Positions 17,358 to 26,169 of a stretch of DNA of 57,606 nt are shown piece after piece. Where the stretch lies: positions 59,725-117,330 of the forward strand of contig NZ_NOLJ01000015.1 in assembly GCF_002246015.1 (NCBI RefSeq). Reading direction: 5' to 3'. The stretch is from Nostoc sp. 'Peltigera membranacea cyanobiont' 210A. Its GTDB lineage: Bacteria > Cyanobacteriota > Cyanobacteriia > Cyanobacteriales > Nostocaceae. The position numbers and the translations under genes are program-made. The notes below the pieces were generated by a model. It saw only the letters and a program-made list of their open reading frames with translations, searched no databases and was not told the origin of the DNA. Position 1 is the first letter of the stretch. Every line of letters starts with the position of its first letter.

Positions 17358-17375
17358 TTTGCACACGTGTGTAAA
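17358..17375. promoter_or_regulatory. Operator site 1 upstream of inositol oxygenase
   Basis: TTTGCACACGTGTGTAAA, one mismatch from an 18-bp palindrome and 13/14 identical to the TGCACACGTGTGCA core in front of the lacI-type gene. Confidence 0.65.
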
Positions 17376-17403
17376 CTAAAAGATTAGCTTATGTTTAATA
17401 AAT

Positions 17404-17428
17404 TTATGCACAGGATAGATGTGCATAA
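17404..17428. promoter_or_regulatory. Inverted repeat with related arms
   Basis: Arms TTATGCACA and TGTGCATAA are perfectly complementary but separated by 7 bp, unlike the continuous sites nearby. It could be a variant operator or an RNA hairpin in the leader. Confidence 0.4.
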
Positions 17429-17491
17429 ACAAAAGCACCATTTTTATTCTGAACCAAACAGATCGGATAAAACACTTGGTGAAGTAGAGCG

Positions 17492-17505
17492 TGCATAGGT
17501 ATGCA
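17492..17505. promoter_or_regulatory. Degenerate operator-like site
   Basis: TGCATAGGTATGCA keeps the outer TGCA/TGCA spacing of the main operator but lacks the CACGTG centre. Confidence 0.4.
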
Positions 17506-17530
17506 AAGACGAAATGAAACTTTACACACA

Positions 17531-17552
17531 TTTTTGCACACGTGTGCAAAAA
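17531..17552. promoter_or_regulatory. Operator site 2 (perfect 22-bp palindrome)
   Basis: The core TGCACACGTGTGCA at 17535-17548 is flanked by TTTT and AAAA, making a 22-bp perfect palindrome centred about 103 bp before the inositol oxygenase start. It is the strongest copy in the window. Confidence 0.8.
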
Positions 17553-17576
17553 TAAATAATAAGTCCAATACAGCTT

Positions 17577-17590
17577 TGCACACCTGTGCA
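17577..17590. promoter_or_regulatory. Operator site 3, proximal to inositol oxygenase
   Basis: TGCACACCTGTGCA, one centre mismatch from the perfect operator, 54 bp upstream of the start codon. Its centre is 42 bp from that of site 2, about four helical turns, which favours cooperative or looped binding. Confidence 0.7.
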
Positions 17591-17644
17591 TAATAGAGTG
17601 TGAAAGTACCATTTAACAAATACAATATCGACAAGTAGGAAGAT

Positions 17645-18541
17645 ATGTCTCAAACTCTAAATAATGCTACTCTTCAAGTTCAAAACAATCCCTTACATTC
17701 ACTAGAAGAGTGGGAAGAAGACTTACTTAATCGTTATCCCGATCCAGATAGCATAGTTAAAGAAGGTAAAACCACCGAAGAGTACAGGAATTACGAAACG
17801 ACTATTAGAGATACGGTCAAAGAGTTTTATCGGTTAAATCATATTAATCAAACATATAATTTTGTACTTCAAAAAGAAAAAGAATTTTTGAAGTTTGATA
17901 AAAAAGAAATGTCTGTTTGGGATGCGGTCGAATTTTTGAATCAATTAGTCGATGATTCCGATCCTGATACAGACATGGATCAGTTACAGCATTTATTGCA
18001 AACATCAGAAGCCATTCGCGCCGATGGTCATCCTGATTGGATGGTACTTACTGGCTTCTTTCACGATATGGGGAAAGTGCTTTGTTTGTTTGGTGAACCT
18101 CAATGGGCTACCGTAGGAGATACTTATCCTGTAGGTTGTGCATTTTCTGATAAAATTGTTTTCTCAGAATTCTTTAAAGAAAACCCTGATTATAATAACC
18201 CCGATTACAACAGTAAATATGGCATTTATGAGCCTAACTGTGGATTGAGTAATGTACACATGTCATGGGGGCATGATGAGTATTTTTATCAGATGATGAA
18301 AAACTATTTGCCCGAACCTGCATTGTATATGCTTCGATATCACTCATTTTATCCTCAACATCGTGAAAATGCGTATGAACATTTGATGGATAAACATGAT
18401 AAAGAAATCTTTAAATGGGTACGTTTGTTCAATCCCTACGATTTGTATTCAAAAAACCCTGTTCCTCCTGATTGGCAGAAATTAAAACCATACTATGAAG
18501 ATTTGGTGGCTAAATATTTACCCGCGACATTAAAGTTTTAA
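17645..18541 (+). CDS. myo-Inositol oxygenase
   Basis: 298-aa MIOX, a di-iron HD-domain oxygenase that cleaves myo-inositol with O2 to D-glucuronate. Ligands of the di-iron centre line up with the characterised animal enzyme: H116 in QHLLQTSE, H140/D141 in LTGFFHDMGKV, H210 in SWGHDEYFY, H233 in YHSFYPQH and D266 in FNPYDLYSK. Length is typical (about 285-300). AGGA lies 5-8 bp before the ATG. The gene is preceded by a cluster of LacI-type operators and follows gluconokinase by about 0.8 kb. MIOX is common in eukaryotes and rare in bacteria. The call rests on motifs that are very distinctive. Confidence 0.96.
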   Translation: MSQTLNNATLQVQNNPLHSLEEWEEDLLNRYPDPDSIVKEGKTTEEYRNYETTIRDTVKEFYRLNHINQTYNFVLQKEKEFLKFDKKEMSVWDAVEFLNQLVDDSDPDTDMDQLQHLLQTSEAIRADGHPDWMVLTGFFHDMGKVLCLFGEPQWATVGDTYPVGCAFSDKIVFSEFFKENPDYNNPDYNSKYGIYEPNCGLSNVHMSWGHDEYFYQMMKNYLPEPALYMLRYHSFYPQHRENAYEHLMDKHDKEIFKWVRLFNPYDLYSKNPVPPDWQKLKPYYEDLVAKYLPATLKF

Positions 18542-19337
18542 ACTGCTTGGAGAAGAATTCAGAATCCTTTATCTCTAAGGGAATAGAGTCAGAACAAGAG
18601 ATTACATCTGTAAGAAATAAAACAGGTATGTAAATGTTCTTTATGCCTAATCAGGCTTAAAAAATGACTCCTCTATTGTCTTCAAGTGATAGAGAAGCAA
18701 TAACAAATAAATATGCTTGGCAAGGAGATTTGAGTTAATTTATAAAATCTAACCAAAGGATGTTTACATTTATCCAAATCTAGCACTCATAATCAAATAT
18801 TTCTCTACTATAACAGTATCTTTTCTGAAAGAGATTGATTGAGAAATGTTAACGTTTTTAACATTGACACTAATATTCAATAGGCTAATTTATCCGAATG
18901 CTTAGAAATGAAGACCTTGAGTTATATCGGGAAATTTAAAAGCTTTTAAATTTGTAAAGTTCGATAAACAAAATTAATTTTTATACTGGAGCGGGATAAA
19001 ATGAAAAAAGTCTAAAACAAATAAAGACTTACAAGTTTAATAAAACTAATTTTTGGAAGTTTCACTTAAAAGCTGTTTTCAGGCTATGCACTACGAAGTA
19101 ATCTTACCAAAAAATAATGCAATTGTTTTAAGTAGTGTAATGTTCGTGATTTTGCTTTAAACAGAAAACATTTAGCTTAGTGAAACTAATAGCAATAACT
19201 CCAATTACGTCAAATTACAAGACCTTTAGAGTTTAAGTTCCAAAAGCTAGTATCAACGCTAGGTTAGGTCTAAGTTTTTCAGACCTAGTTTATTTTGTGA
19301 TTACCTTTCTCAAATTTAAATTAGTTGTTAGAAATAG
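18542..19337. other. Long spacer between MIOX and the sugar-binding protein genes
   Basis: Nearly 800 bp, AT-rich, without a convincing reading frame or known repeat apart from one stem-loop near its end. It probably carries the promoter and a long leader of the transporter genes. No copy of the TGCACACGTGTGCA operator was found here. Confidence 0.6.
19265..19287 (+). terminator. Stem-loop in the leader of the first binding-protein gene
   Basis: TAGGTCT and AGACCTA pair around a 9-nt loop and are followed by GTTTATTTTG. It lies about 50 bp before the start codon, so it could be an attenuator or a weak terminator. Confidence 0.4.
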
Positions 19338-20345
19338 ATGAATATGAAGAGAATTTCGCTCATAGTTGGCATATTAGGTTTCGCAGTTGTTGGTTGCACA
19401 AATGGCGCTCAAAATGGCAACACTGCTACTAATACTACTAACAAGGCTACTAATATAAGTGCAGAGAGTCTTAGTACGCCAAATAGAAAATTGCAAACAA
19501 TCGGCGTAGCTTTGGGTGATTTAGGCAATCCTTTCTATAATGCTGTGCAGAAAGGGGCTGAGACAGAAGCTCAAAAAATCGGGGGTAATATCAGAGTTAA
19601 TGCGGTTTCCAGTGCCTTTGATTTGAACCAACAAAGCAATCAAATCGAAAATTTTACGGCTGCGAATACTGACCTAATTATCCTTAGTGCTGTTGATAAA
19701 AAAGGAGTTAAACCAGTTATCGATCAAGCAAGGCTTGCAGGTAGGGTTGTGATTGCATTAGATTCAGCCGTTGATGCAGATGTAGATGCGATGATTAGTT
19801 CCAACAATACCCAAGCTGGTGAGGTTGCTTGCCAATATATTGCCGATCGCCTCAAAGGTCAAGGTAGTGTAGTCATTCTCAACGGTACTCCGATGGACTC
19901 AATCAATCAGCGAGTGAGTGGCTGTGAGAAATCATTGTCTAAATATCCTAATATTAAACTCATCTCTAAAGAGCAAAACGCTGAAGGGACAAGGGATGGA
20001 GGACTAAGAGTCATGAGCGATTTGCTGACAACCTTTCCCAAAATTGATGCTGTTTTTGCCACTAACGACCAAAGCGGTGTTGGCGCAGATTTAGCAGCTA
20101 AACAAGCAAGACGTAAAGAATTTTTTATTGTTGGGGTTGATGGATCGCCAGATGCAACCAAAGCAATGGAAGATAAAGATGGTGTATTTGCTGCAACTGC
20201 GGCTCAAAATCCCGCAGGGATGGCTCAAAAAGCGGTTCAGATTGGCAACGATATCATCCAGGGTAAAAAACCTGAGTCACCAAATATCCTGATTCCAGTC
20301 AAGTTGGTTACTAGGGAGAACCTCAGCAGCTATCAAGGCTGGTAA
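19338..20345 (+). CDS. Sugar/inositol ABC transporter substrate-binding lipoprotein, copy 1
   Basis: 335 aa, type I periplasmic binding protein of the RbsB class. The signal peptide MNMKRISLIVGILGFAVVGC ends in a lipobox, and a Thr/Asn-rich linker follows. The fold signatures are LGDLGNPFYNAVQKGAE, NTDLIILSAVDKKGV, and the late ATNDQSGVGADLA and FIVGVDGSPDATKAM. It binds a sugar or polyol and hands it to the permease encoded downstream. It is closely similar to the next gene, a tandem duplication. The substrate is inferred as inositol or a hexose from the neighbourhood only. Confidence 0.9.
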   Translation: MNMKRISLIVGILGFAVVGCTNGAQNGNTATNTTNKATNISAESLSTPNRKLQTIGVALGDLGNPFYNAVQKGAETEAQKIGGNIRVNAVSSAFDLNQQSNQIENFTAANTDLIILSAVDKKGVKPVIDQARLAGRVVIALDSAVDADVDAMISSNNTQAGEVACQYIADRLKGQGSVVILNGTPMDSINQRVSGCEKSLSKYPNIKLISKEQNAEGTRDGGLRVMSDLLTTFPKIDAVFATNDQSGVGADLAAKQARRKEFFIVGVDGSPDATKAMEDKDGVFAATAAQNPAGMAQKAVQIGNDIIQGKKPESPNILIPVKLVTRENLSSYQGW

Positions 20346-20355
20346 TTTATAATTT

Positions 20356-20390
20356 CGTAATTCGTAATTCGTAATTCGTAATTCGTAATT
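20356..20390. repeat. CGTAATT heptamer tandem repeat
   Basis: Five uninterrupted copies of CGTAATT lie just after the first binding-protein stop codon, a typical cyanobacterial STRR. Confidence 0.9.
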
Positions 20391-20499
20391 ATAAAACACA
20401 GAAAAAGGCTTGATACAGGAGGGTTAGAACATTTTACCCTGTTTTTTTAATACATCGTTTCCAAAATTTGTGTAAGTCAGAATGACTTGTAGGAGATAT

Positions 20500-21528
20500 A
20501 TGAATGTGAAAAAGATTACGATCGCAGCTAGCATACTAGGTATCATCAGTGGCAGTCTTATCGGCTGTACAAATGGTTCTCCCGATGGCAACACAGCTAC
20601 TAACACTGATACAAAACCTGTTACTAATACTAGTGCAGAAACTAAAACTGCCACTGGGAATGGAAAATTAAAATCGGTTGCCTTCACTGTTGGTGATTTA
20701 AGTAATCCCTTCTTCGTCCTTATGGGACAAGCAACTGAGGCAGAAGCGAAGAAAATCGGCGGTAAGGATGTCAATGTTACCGTAGTTTCTAGTGCCTATG
20801 ACCTCAACCAACAAAGCAATCAAATTGAAAATTTTACTGCTTCCAATACTGACATCATTATCGTCAATGCTGCTGATAAAAGTGGCATTAAACCAGCAAT
20901 TGAGAAAGCGAAACAAGCAGGTAGAATTGTCATTGCGGTAGACACAGGTGCGGAAGGAGGTGTAGATGCCACCATTACGACTAATAATGTCCAAGCTGGA
21001 GAAGTTAGTTGCAAGTATATTGCTGACCGTCTCAAAGGTAAAGGCAATGTTGTCATAGTTAACGGCCCGCCAGTGGACTCGGTGACTCAGCGAGTTAGTG
21101 GCTGCGAGAACGTATTGTCTAAATATCCTGATATCAAAATACTCTCCAAAAACCAAAATGCAGAGGGTAGTCGGGATGGGGGACTCAGAGTTATGACTGA
21201 TTTGCTCACAACCTTTCCCAAGATTGATGCGGTTTTTGCCATCAACGATCCCAGTGGAGTTGGTGCAGAACTAGCAGCGAACCAAGCACAACGTAAAGAT
21301 TTCTTTATTGTCGGGGTTGATGGTGCGCCAGAAGCAATCACTGCGATCGCAGCGAAAGATGGTATATATGCAGCAACTGCTACTCAAAATCCGCGAGGGA
21401 TGGCCGAAAAAGCAGTTCAAGTTGGCAACGACATCTTAAATGGTAAAAAACCTAGCAATTCCACCATTTTGATTCCGGTTAAGTTGATCACAAAAGATAA
21501 CGTCAGCACAGAAAAAGGCTGGAAGTAA
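20500..21528 (+). CDS. Sugar/inositol ABC transporter substrate-binding lipoprotein, copy 2
   Basis: 342 aa from ATG 20500, chosen because AGGAG sits at 20491 and the protein then begins with a regular lipoprotein signal, MNVKKITIAASILG...SLIGC. An ATG 18 bp upstream has no ribosome site. The body parallels copy 1 block by block (VGDLSNPFFVLMGQATE, NTDIIIVNAADKSGI, AINDPSGVGAELA, FIVGVDGAPEAITAI). Ligand-contact loops differ in places, for example DKKGVK versus DKSGIK and TNDQSG versus INDPSG. Two binding proteins with one ATPase/permease set suggest two related substrates. Confidence 0.9.
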   Translation: MNVKKITIAASILGIISGSLIGCTNGSPDGNTATNTDTKPVTNTSAETKTATGNGKLKSVAFTVGDLSNPFFVLMGQATEAEAKKIGGKDVNVTVVSSAYDLNQQSNQIENFTASNTDIIIVNAADKSGIKPAIEKAKQAGRIVIAVDTGAEGGVDATITTNNVQAGEVSCKYIADRLKGKGNVVIVNGPPVDSVTQRVSGCENVLSKYPDIKILSKNQNAEGSRDGGLRVMTDLLTTFPKIDAVFAINDPSGVGAELAANQAQRKDFFIVGVDGAPEAITAIAAKDGIYAATATQNPRGMAEKAVQVGNDILNGKKPSNSTILIPVKLITKDNVSTEKGWK

Positions 21529-21948
21529 TATAAATTGTAAAATTGCAATTGAAAAATCTGTCTTTTGATATCAATCCTTTGGTGCATTTGTAAAGTTTTT
21601 GCACATACCTAGAATGTCCGGCGTTTTTCACTTAAATTAATACCAAACCTCATCTTTGTTCCTGTGTTTTCTTTAATAGAAAGATGGGTTTAGAAAGAGG
21701 TTAAAACTCTGCTGCACCCAATTGATAATCGCTATGTATGTGCATCAGTGGAAAGTTTGAGTGTCTATTTATAGCACTTAGACTTTCCCAAGAATCTCTC
21801 TGAACTAACGTTAACAACAAAGGATGAAAATATCTCTTTACAACTCCTAGTCAGCTTTTAAAACATGATTTTGCGATCAATCAAATATGAATTTATTAAT
21901 TTCTAATTCCCGCTCGCGAATTTTAAATAGTTTTTACAGGTTTTGCTC
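21529..21948. other. Spacer before the ABC ATPase gene
   Basis: About 420 bp without a gene or a recognisable repeat. Its length suggests the ATPase/permease pair may have its own promoter. Confidence 0.5.
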
Positions 21949-23505
21949 ATGACAACCAATATTGAAACCTCACGTTCTGATACACCAACTAGCACCCCAG
22001 TGTTAGAAATGCAAGGAATAACAAAACGATTTCATGGTGTATCTGCGCTCCAAAATGTTAATCTCACGATTTACCCAGGAGAAGTTCACGCCCTGATGGG
22101 TGAGAATGGAGCAGGCAAAAGCACATTGATGAAAATCCTGGCTGGGGCTTATATTGCCGACGAAGGAGAAATTCGCATCAATGGTCAACCTTTAAAAATT
22201 ACCGATCCGGCGACAGCACGGAAGTCGGGTATTAATCTCATTTATCAAGAACTAAATGTTGCACCGAATTTAACCGTTACCGAAAATATGTTTATGGGTA
22301 GCGAGTTGCGGCGAGGTCAGCTTTTAGACCGCAAAGCGATGCAACTCGAAGCAGAAGAAGTGCTGGACAGCCTGGGAGCCAATTTTACCGCGCAGACTAT
22401 AGTTGGTACTTTGTCCATCGCCGAACAGCAGCAAGTGGAAATTGCCAGGGCGCTGAAGGATAAAAGCCGCGTTTTGGTAATGGATGAACCAACAGCCGCC
22501 CTATCTGACCGCGAGAGCGACCATTTATTTGAAGTCATTCGCAAACTGCGGCGTGATGGCATTGCCATTATTTACATCAGCCATCGCATGGAAGAAATCT
22601 ATGCCCTAGCTGACCGGATTAGCGTGTTGCGTGATGGTCAATATATTGGCAGTCTGACACGCAGTGAAATTTCTCCACAGCGATTGGTGCAGATGATGGT
22701 CGGTCGCTCCATGCAAGACTTTTACGAACATCAACGGCAAATGAATCCTGGCCCAGTGGTGCTGTCAGTCAGAAATATGAGCGATGCCCGCAAGAAGATT
22801 GAGCCGGCTAGTTTTGAACTTCATGCTGGAGAAATTCTGGGTTTAGCTGGGTTGGTTGGTGCCGGACGCACAGAACTATCCCGGCTGATTTTTGGTGCAG
22901 ACCGTAAAGCTAGTGGCGAAGTATTCTTGAATGGCAAAAAACTGGAAATTAATACGCCCAGTGATGCCATTGAAGCGGGAATTGGCTACGTTCCTGAAGA
23001 CCGCAAAGACCAAGGTTTATTTCTGGAGATGAGCGCCCGCAAGAATATTGCTATCAATACACTCAAGCAAGATGCAAAGGCTGGAATTGTTAACTGGCCT
23101 TCAGTGAATCGGCTGTCAACAGACGCGGTGGAAAACTTTAATATCCGCCTAGCCAATTTGGAAATTAGAGCATTGGATCTTTCTGGTGGTAATCAGCAGA
23201 AGCTACTGCTAGCGCGTTGGTTAGCCATTAAACCGAGAGTGTTGATGTTAGATGAACCGACACGCGGCGTAGATATCGGTGCTAAAAGTGAAATTTACCG
23301 AATTATGAGCGAATTAGCAGCGCAAGGTGTTGCTATTTTAATGGTTTCCAGCGAACTATCAGAGATTGTCGGCATGAGCGATCGCGTCTTGGTGATGCGA
23401 GAAGGACAGCTGGTAGGCGAACTGGATGGCAGTCTTGGCAAAGAAATCACCCAAGAAAAGATTATGCACTATGCAACTGGAGCATCGGAGGTATCAGCAT
23501 TATGA
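21949..23505 (+). CDS. Sugar ABC transporter ATPase, two-domain RbsA/MglA type
   Basis: 518 aa from ATG 21949 (a TTG two codons upstream is weaker). Two ABC modules are visible. The first has Walker A GENGAGKST, signature LSIAEQQQVEIARAL and Walker B VLVMDEPTAAL. The second has the usual degenerate P-loop GLVGAGRTEL, signature LSGGNQQK and LMLDEPTRGVD. This architecture belongs to importers of ribose, galactose, xylose and inositol. It overlaps the permease gene by 4 bp (ATGA). Confidence 0.95.
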   Translation: MTTNIETSRSDTPTSTPVLEMQGITKRFHGVSALQNVNLTIYPGEVHALMGENGAGKSTLMKILAGAYIADEGEIRINGQPLKITDPATARKSGINLIYQELNVAPNLTVTENMFMGSELRRGQLLDRKAMQLEAEEVLDSLGANFTAQTIVGTLSIAEQQQVEIARALKDKSRVLVMDEPTAALSDRESDHLFEVIRKLRRDGIAIIYISHRMEEIYALADRISVLRDGQYIGSLTRSEISPQRLVQMMVGRSMQDFYEHQRQMNPGPVVLSVRNMSDARKKIEPASFELHAGEILGLAGLVGAGRTELSRLIFGADRKASGEVFLNGKKLEINTPSDAIEAGIGYVPEDRKDQGLFLEMSARKNIAINTLKQDAKAGIVNWPSVNRLSTDAVENFNIRLANLEIRALDLSGGNQQKLLLARWLAIKPRVLMLDEPTRGVDIGAKSEIYRIMSELAAQGVAILMVSSELSEIVGMSDRVLVMREGQLVGELDGSLGKEITQEKIMHYATGASEVSAL

Positions 23506-24500
23506 GTCAAACAGTCAGACCGCCTATCAATAAATCAGCCAACAATCCCGCAGCTCGCAACCGGAAATCAATCAGCACTCTGTTGGAAGTTGCGGGTATT
23601 CTGCCAATTCTAGTAATTATCTGCATCTTATTTGCATTCCTTTCTCCCAACTTCCTGACCGGCGGTAACATCGTCAATATCTTGCGTCAGGCATCAATCA
23701 ATATTGTGCTGGCGACAGGAATGACCTTTGTAATTCTCACCGGAGGTATTGACCTTTCTGTTGGGTCAATCTTAGCTGTTTCTGCGGTAGTTGCATTGCT
23801 GGTATCGCTACTACCGGCTTTAAGTTGGGCGGCTGTACCTGCTGCGTTGCTTGCAGGATTGCTGTTAGGCTTACTCAACGGTGCGCTCATTACCTTCTTG
23901 GATGTGCCACCTTTTATTGTCACGCTGGGTTCACTTACAGCCTTGCGGGGTGTTGCCTTTTTAATTGCCAAAGGCACAACCCTGATTAACCGGGACATAA
24001 ATTTTGCTTGGGTGGGTAACACATACGTCGGCCCCATTCCTTGGCTAGTGATAATTGCGCTACTGACTGTAATTGCTAGCTGGTTTGTGTTGCGGCAAAC
24101 TGTTTTAGGAGTGCAGATATATGCCGTTGGTGGTAACGAGCGGGCAGCTAGATTAACAGGGATTAAAGTTAATCGGGTGTTGCTATTCGTCTATGGTATT
24201 AGCGGATTACTGGCAGGCTTAGGAGGAATCATGAGCGCCAGCCGTCTTTATAGTGCCAGTGGCGTATTAGGTCAGGGTTATGAATTAGATGCGATCGCAG
24301 CTGTTATTCTAGGTGGAACCAGTTTCACAGGTGGTATTGGCACCATTGGCGGCACACTTTTAGGTGCATTAATCATTGCGATTCTCAACAACGGTTTAAC
24401 CTTGTTGAACCTATCTTACTTCTGGCAACTAGTCGTCAAAGGACTAGTAATTATTTTGGCAGTAATGATCGATCGGTTACGCAGACGTTCCAGACGTTGA
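23502..24500 (+). CDS. Sugar ABC transporter permease, RbsC type
   Basis: 332-aa integral membrane protein with about 8-10 hydrophobic helices. The class signatures VILTGGIDLSVGSILAVSAVVA and VNGALITFLDVPPFIVTLGSLTALRG-like blocks are present (the latter as LLNGALITFLDVPPFIVTL), as is the EAA-like loop YELDAIAAVILGGTSFTGG. It forms the channel with the ATPase translated just before it. The N-terminus is basic and cytoplasmic. Confidence 0.95.
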   Translation: MSQTVRPPINKSANNPAARNRKSISTLLEVAGILPILVIICILFAFLSPNFLTGGNIVNILRQASINIVLATGMTFVILTGGIDLSVGSILAVSAVVALLVSLLPALSWAAVPAALLAGLLLGLLNGALITFLDVPPFIVTLGSLTALRGVAFLIAKGTTLINRDINFAWVGNTYVGPIPWLVIIALLTVIASWFVLRQTVLGVQIYAVGGNERAARLTGIKVNRVLLFVYGISGLLAGLGGIMSASRLYSASGVLGQGYELDAIAAVILGGTSFTGGIGTIGGTLLGALIIAILNNGLTLLNLSYFWQLVVKGLVIILAVMIDRLRRRSRR

Positions 24501-24514
24501 AGCATGAAATGGAT

Positions 24515-24612
24515 TAGTAGTCTGTCAAATTCATTTTGACGGTTAGAGAGACGCGATAAATCGCCGTCTCTACAAGAAATTTATCCATCAATTATTTATT
24601 GACAGACTACTA
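24515..24612. mobile_element. 98-bp MITE with perfect terminal inverted repeats
   Basis: TAGTAGTCTGTCAA at 24515-24528 and its exact complement TTGACAGACTACTA at 24599-24612 flank an inner hairpin (GAGACG...CGTCTC). It lies 14 bp past the permease stop codon and is too short to encode a transposase. Confidence 0.85.
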
Positions 24613-24655
24613 GAGACTGGGGATTGGGGAACGCAAAGAATAACTAACTATGCCC

Positions 24656-24764
24656 AATTCCCAATACTTCGGCTTCTCTACGAGACGCTACGCGTAGCTT
24701 GCTTCCCCAGAGGGGTACGCTCAGTACAAGTGCCCAATTCCCAATTCCCAATTCCCAATATTTA
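24656..24764. repeat. Compound repeat: CCCAATT heptamers around a palindromic module
   Basis: CCCAATT units flank a copy of the 27-bp module ending CTCAGTACAAGT that also occurs at 26182-26208, 42620-42646 and in tnpB. In this copy the module is split by about 47 bp of inserted palindromic sequence (GACGCTACGCGTAGC and others). Confidence 0.75.
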
Positions 24765-24768
24765 AACT

Positions 24769-26169
24769 ATGTCTTCTACTACTATTCGTCGTAAAGCCAA
24801 CACGTTTTATGTAATTTTGATTGCTGGTGCCGCCGCCCTCGGCGGGTTTTTATTCGGTTTTGATACTGCTGTAATCAACGGTGCGGTTTTATCTTTAGCA
24901 AAAGCTTTTAATACCAGTAGTTGGGTAACAGGGCTAGCAGTGTCCCTAGCGTTGCTGGGGTCTGCGATAGGAGCCTTCTTTGCTGGACAGATTGCAGACC
25001 GTTATGGTCGAGTCAACGCAATGGTGGTCGCTTCGGCGTTGTTTACTATCAGTGCCATTGGCTCTGGATTTGCCTTCACAATCTGGGATTTTATCTTTTG
25101 GCGAGTATTAGGTGGGATTGGCATCGGCGTTGCTAGCGTCATCGCCCCAGCTTACATTGCCGAATGTTCTCCCACCCATTTGCGGGGAAGGTTAGGATCT
25201 CTGCAACAATTAGCGATCGTAGTGGGAATTTTCGTTGCCTTATTGAGCGACTACTTTATCGCTACGTCAGCAGGTTCAGCAGACTCGCCGTTTTTGTTTG
25301 GGGTTGCAGCTTGGCGCTGGATGTTTTGGACAGCAGTCCCACCAGCAATATTCTACGGGATGGTAGCTTTAACAATTCCTGAATCTCCCCGTTATTTGGT
25401 TGCCAAAGGACGAGAATCAGAAGCTGCTAACGTTTTGACCAAGATTTTAGGGGGTGACGTACTGCCAAAAATCGAAGAAATTCGGCAGACAGTGCTTCGC
25501 GAACGCCAACCCAGGTTTTCTGACCTCTTAAGCAGAAGTGGCGGACTCCTCCCAATTGTTTGGATAGGAATAGGCTTATCTGTATTACAGCAATTTGTTG
25601 GGATTAATGTAATCTTCTACTACAGCAGCGTTTTGTGGCGTGCCGTTGGGTTCTCAGAAAAAGATTCCCTAACAATTACGGTGATTACAGGAGCCGTCAA
25701 CATTATTACAACATTGATTGCGATCGCCTTCGTAGATAAATTTGGCCGCAAACCCTTACTCATAATCGGGTCAATCGGCATGACATTGACCTTGGGGACG
25801 ATGGCTTATCTCTTTGGCAATGCTCCCCTTGATGCTGCTGGGAACCCCAATCTCACCGGAAGCGCCGGGACTATGGCTCTCATTGCAGCCAACCTCTATG
25901 TCTTTTGCTTCGGTTTCTCCTGGGGGCCAGTGGTTTGGGTACTGTTGGGAGAAATGTTTAATAACAAAATTCGAGCCGCCGCACTTTCGATTGCTGCTGC
26001 TATGCAATGGGTTGCTAATTTCGTCATTTCCACAACATTTCCTCCTATACTGCAATATTTCGGTCTAGGTTCTGCCTATGGACTCTATACAATTTCAGCA
26101 GCTACCTCATTCTTTTTCATTCTCTTTTTTATTAAAGAAACCAAAGGAATTGAGTTAGAAGATATGTAA
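24769..26169 (+). CDS. MFS sugar porter (sugar or inositol:H+ symporter)
   Basis: 466 aa with 12 predicted transmembrane segments. Sugar-porter signatures are present: GFLFGFDTAVINGAV in helix 1, GQIADRYGRVNAM after helix 2, ECSPTHLRGRLGSLQQLAIVVG in the middle, PESPRYLVAKGRE at the central loop, QQFVGINVIFYYSSVLWR in helix 7 and DKFGRKPLL. The family includes XylE, GlcP and IolT, so glucose, fructose or inositol are all possible. Its position between the ABC system and an IolW-like gene favours inositol (inference). Confidence 0.92.
   Translation: MSSTTIRRKANTFYVILIAGAAALGGFLFGFDTAVINGAVLSLAKAFNTSSWVTGLAVSLALLGSAIGAFFAGQIADRYGRVNAMVVASALFTISAIGSGFAFTIWDFIFWRVLGGIGIGVASVIAPAYIAECSPTHLRGRLGSLQQLAIVVGIFVALLSDYFIATSAGSADSPFLFGVAAWRWMFWTAVPPAIFYGMVALTIPESPRYLVAKGRESEAANVLTKILGGDVLPKIEEIRQTVLRERQPRFSDLLSRSGGLLPIVWIGIGLSVLQQFVGINVIFYYSSVLWRAVGFSEKDSLTITVITGAVNIITTLIAIAFVDKFGRKPLLIIGSIGMTLTLGTMAYLFGNAPLDAAGNPNLTGSAGTMALIAANLYVFCFGFSWGPVVWVLLGEMFNNKIRAAALSIAAAMQWVANFVISTTFPPILQYFGLGSAYGLYTISAATSFFFILFFIKETKGIELEDM

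Noticed and set aside
17376..17634. Two minus-strand reading frames upstream of MIOX
   Set aside because: They lie across the operator array and have no protein-family character.
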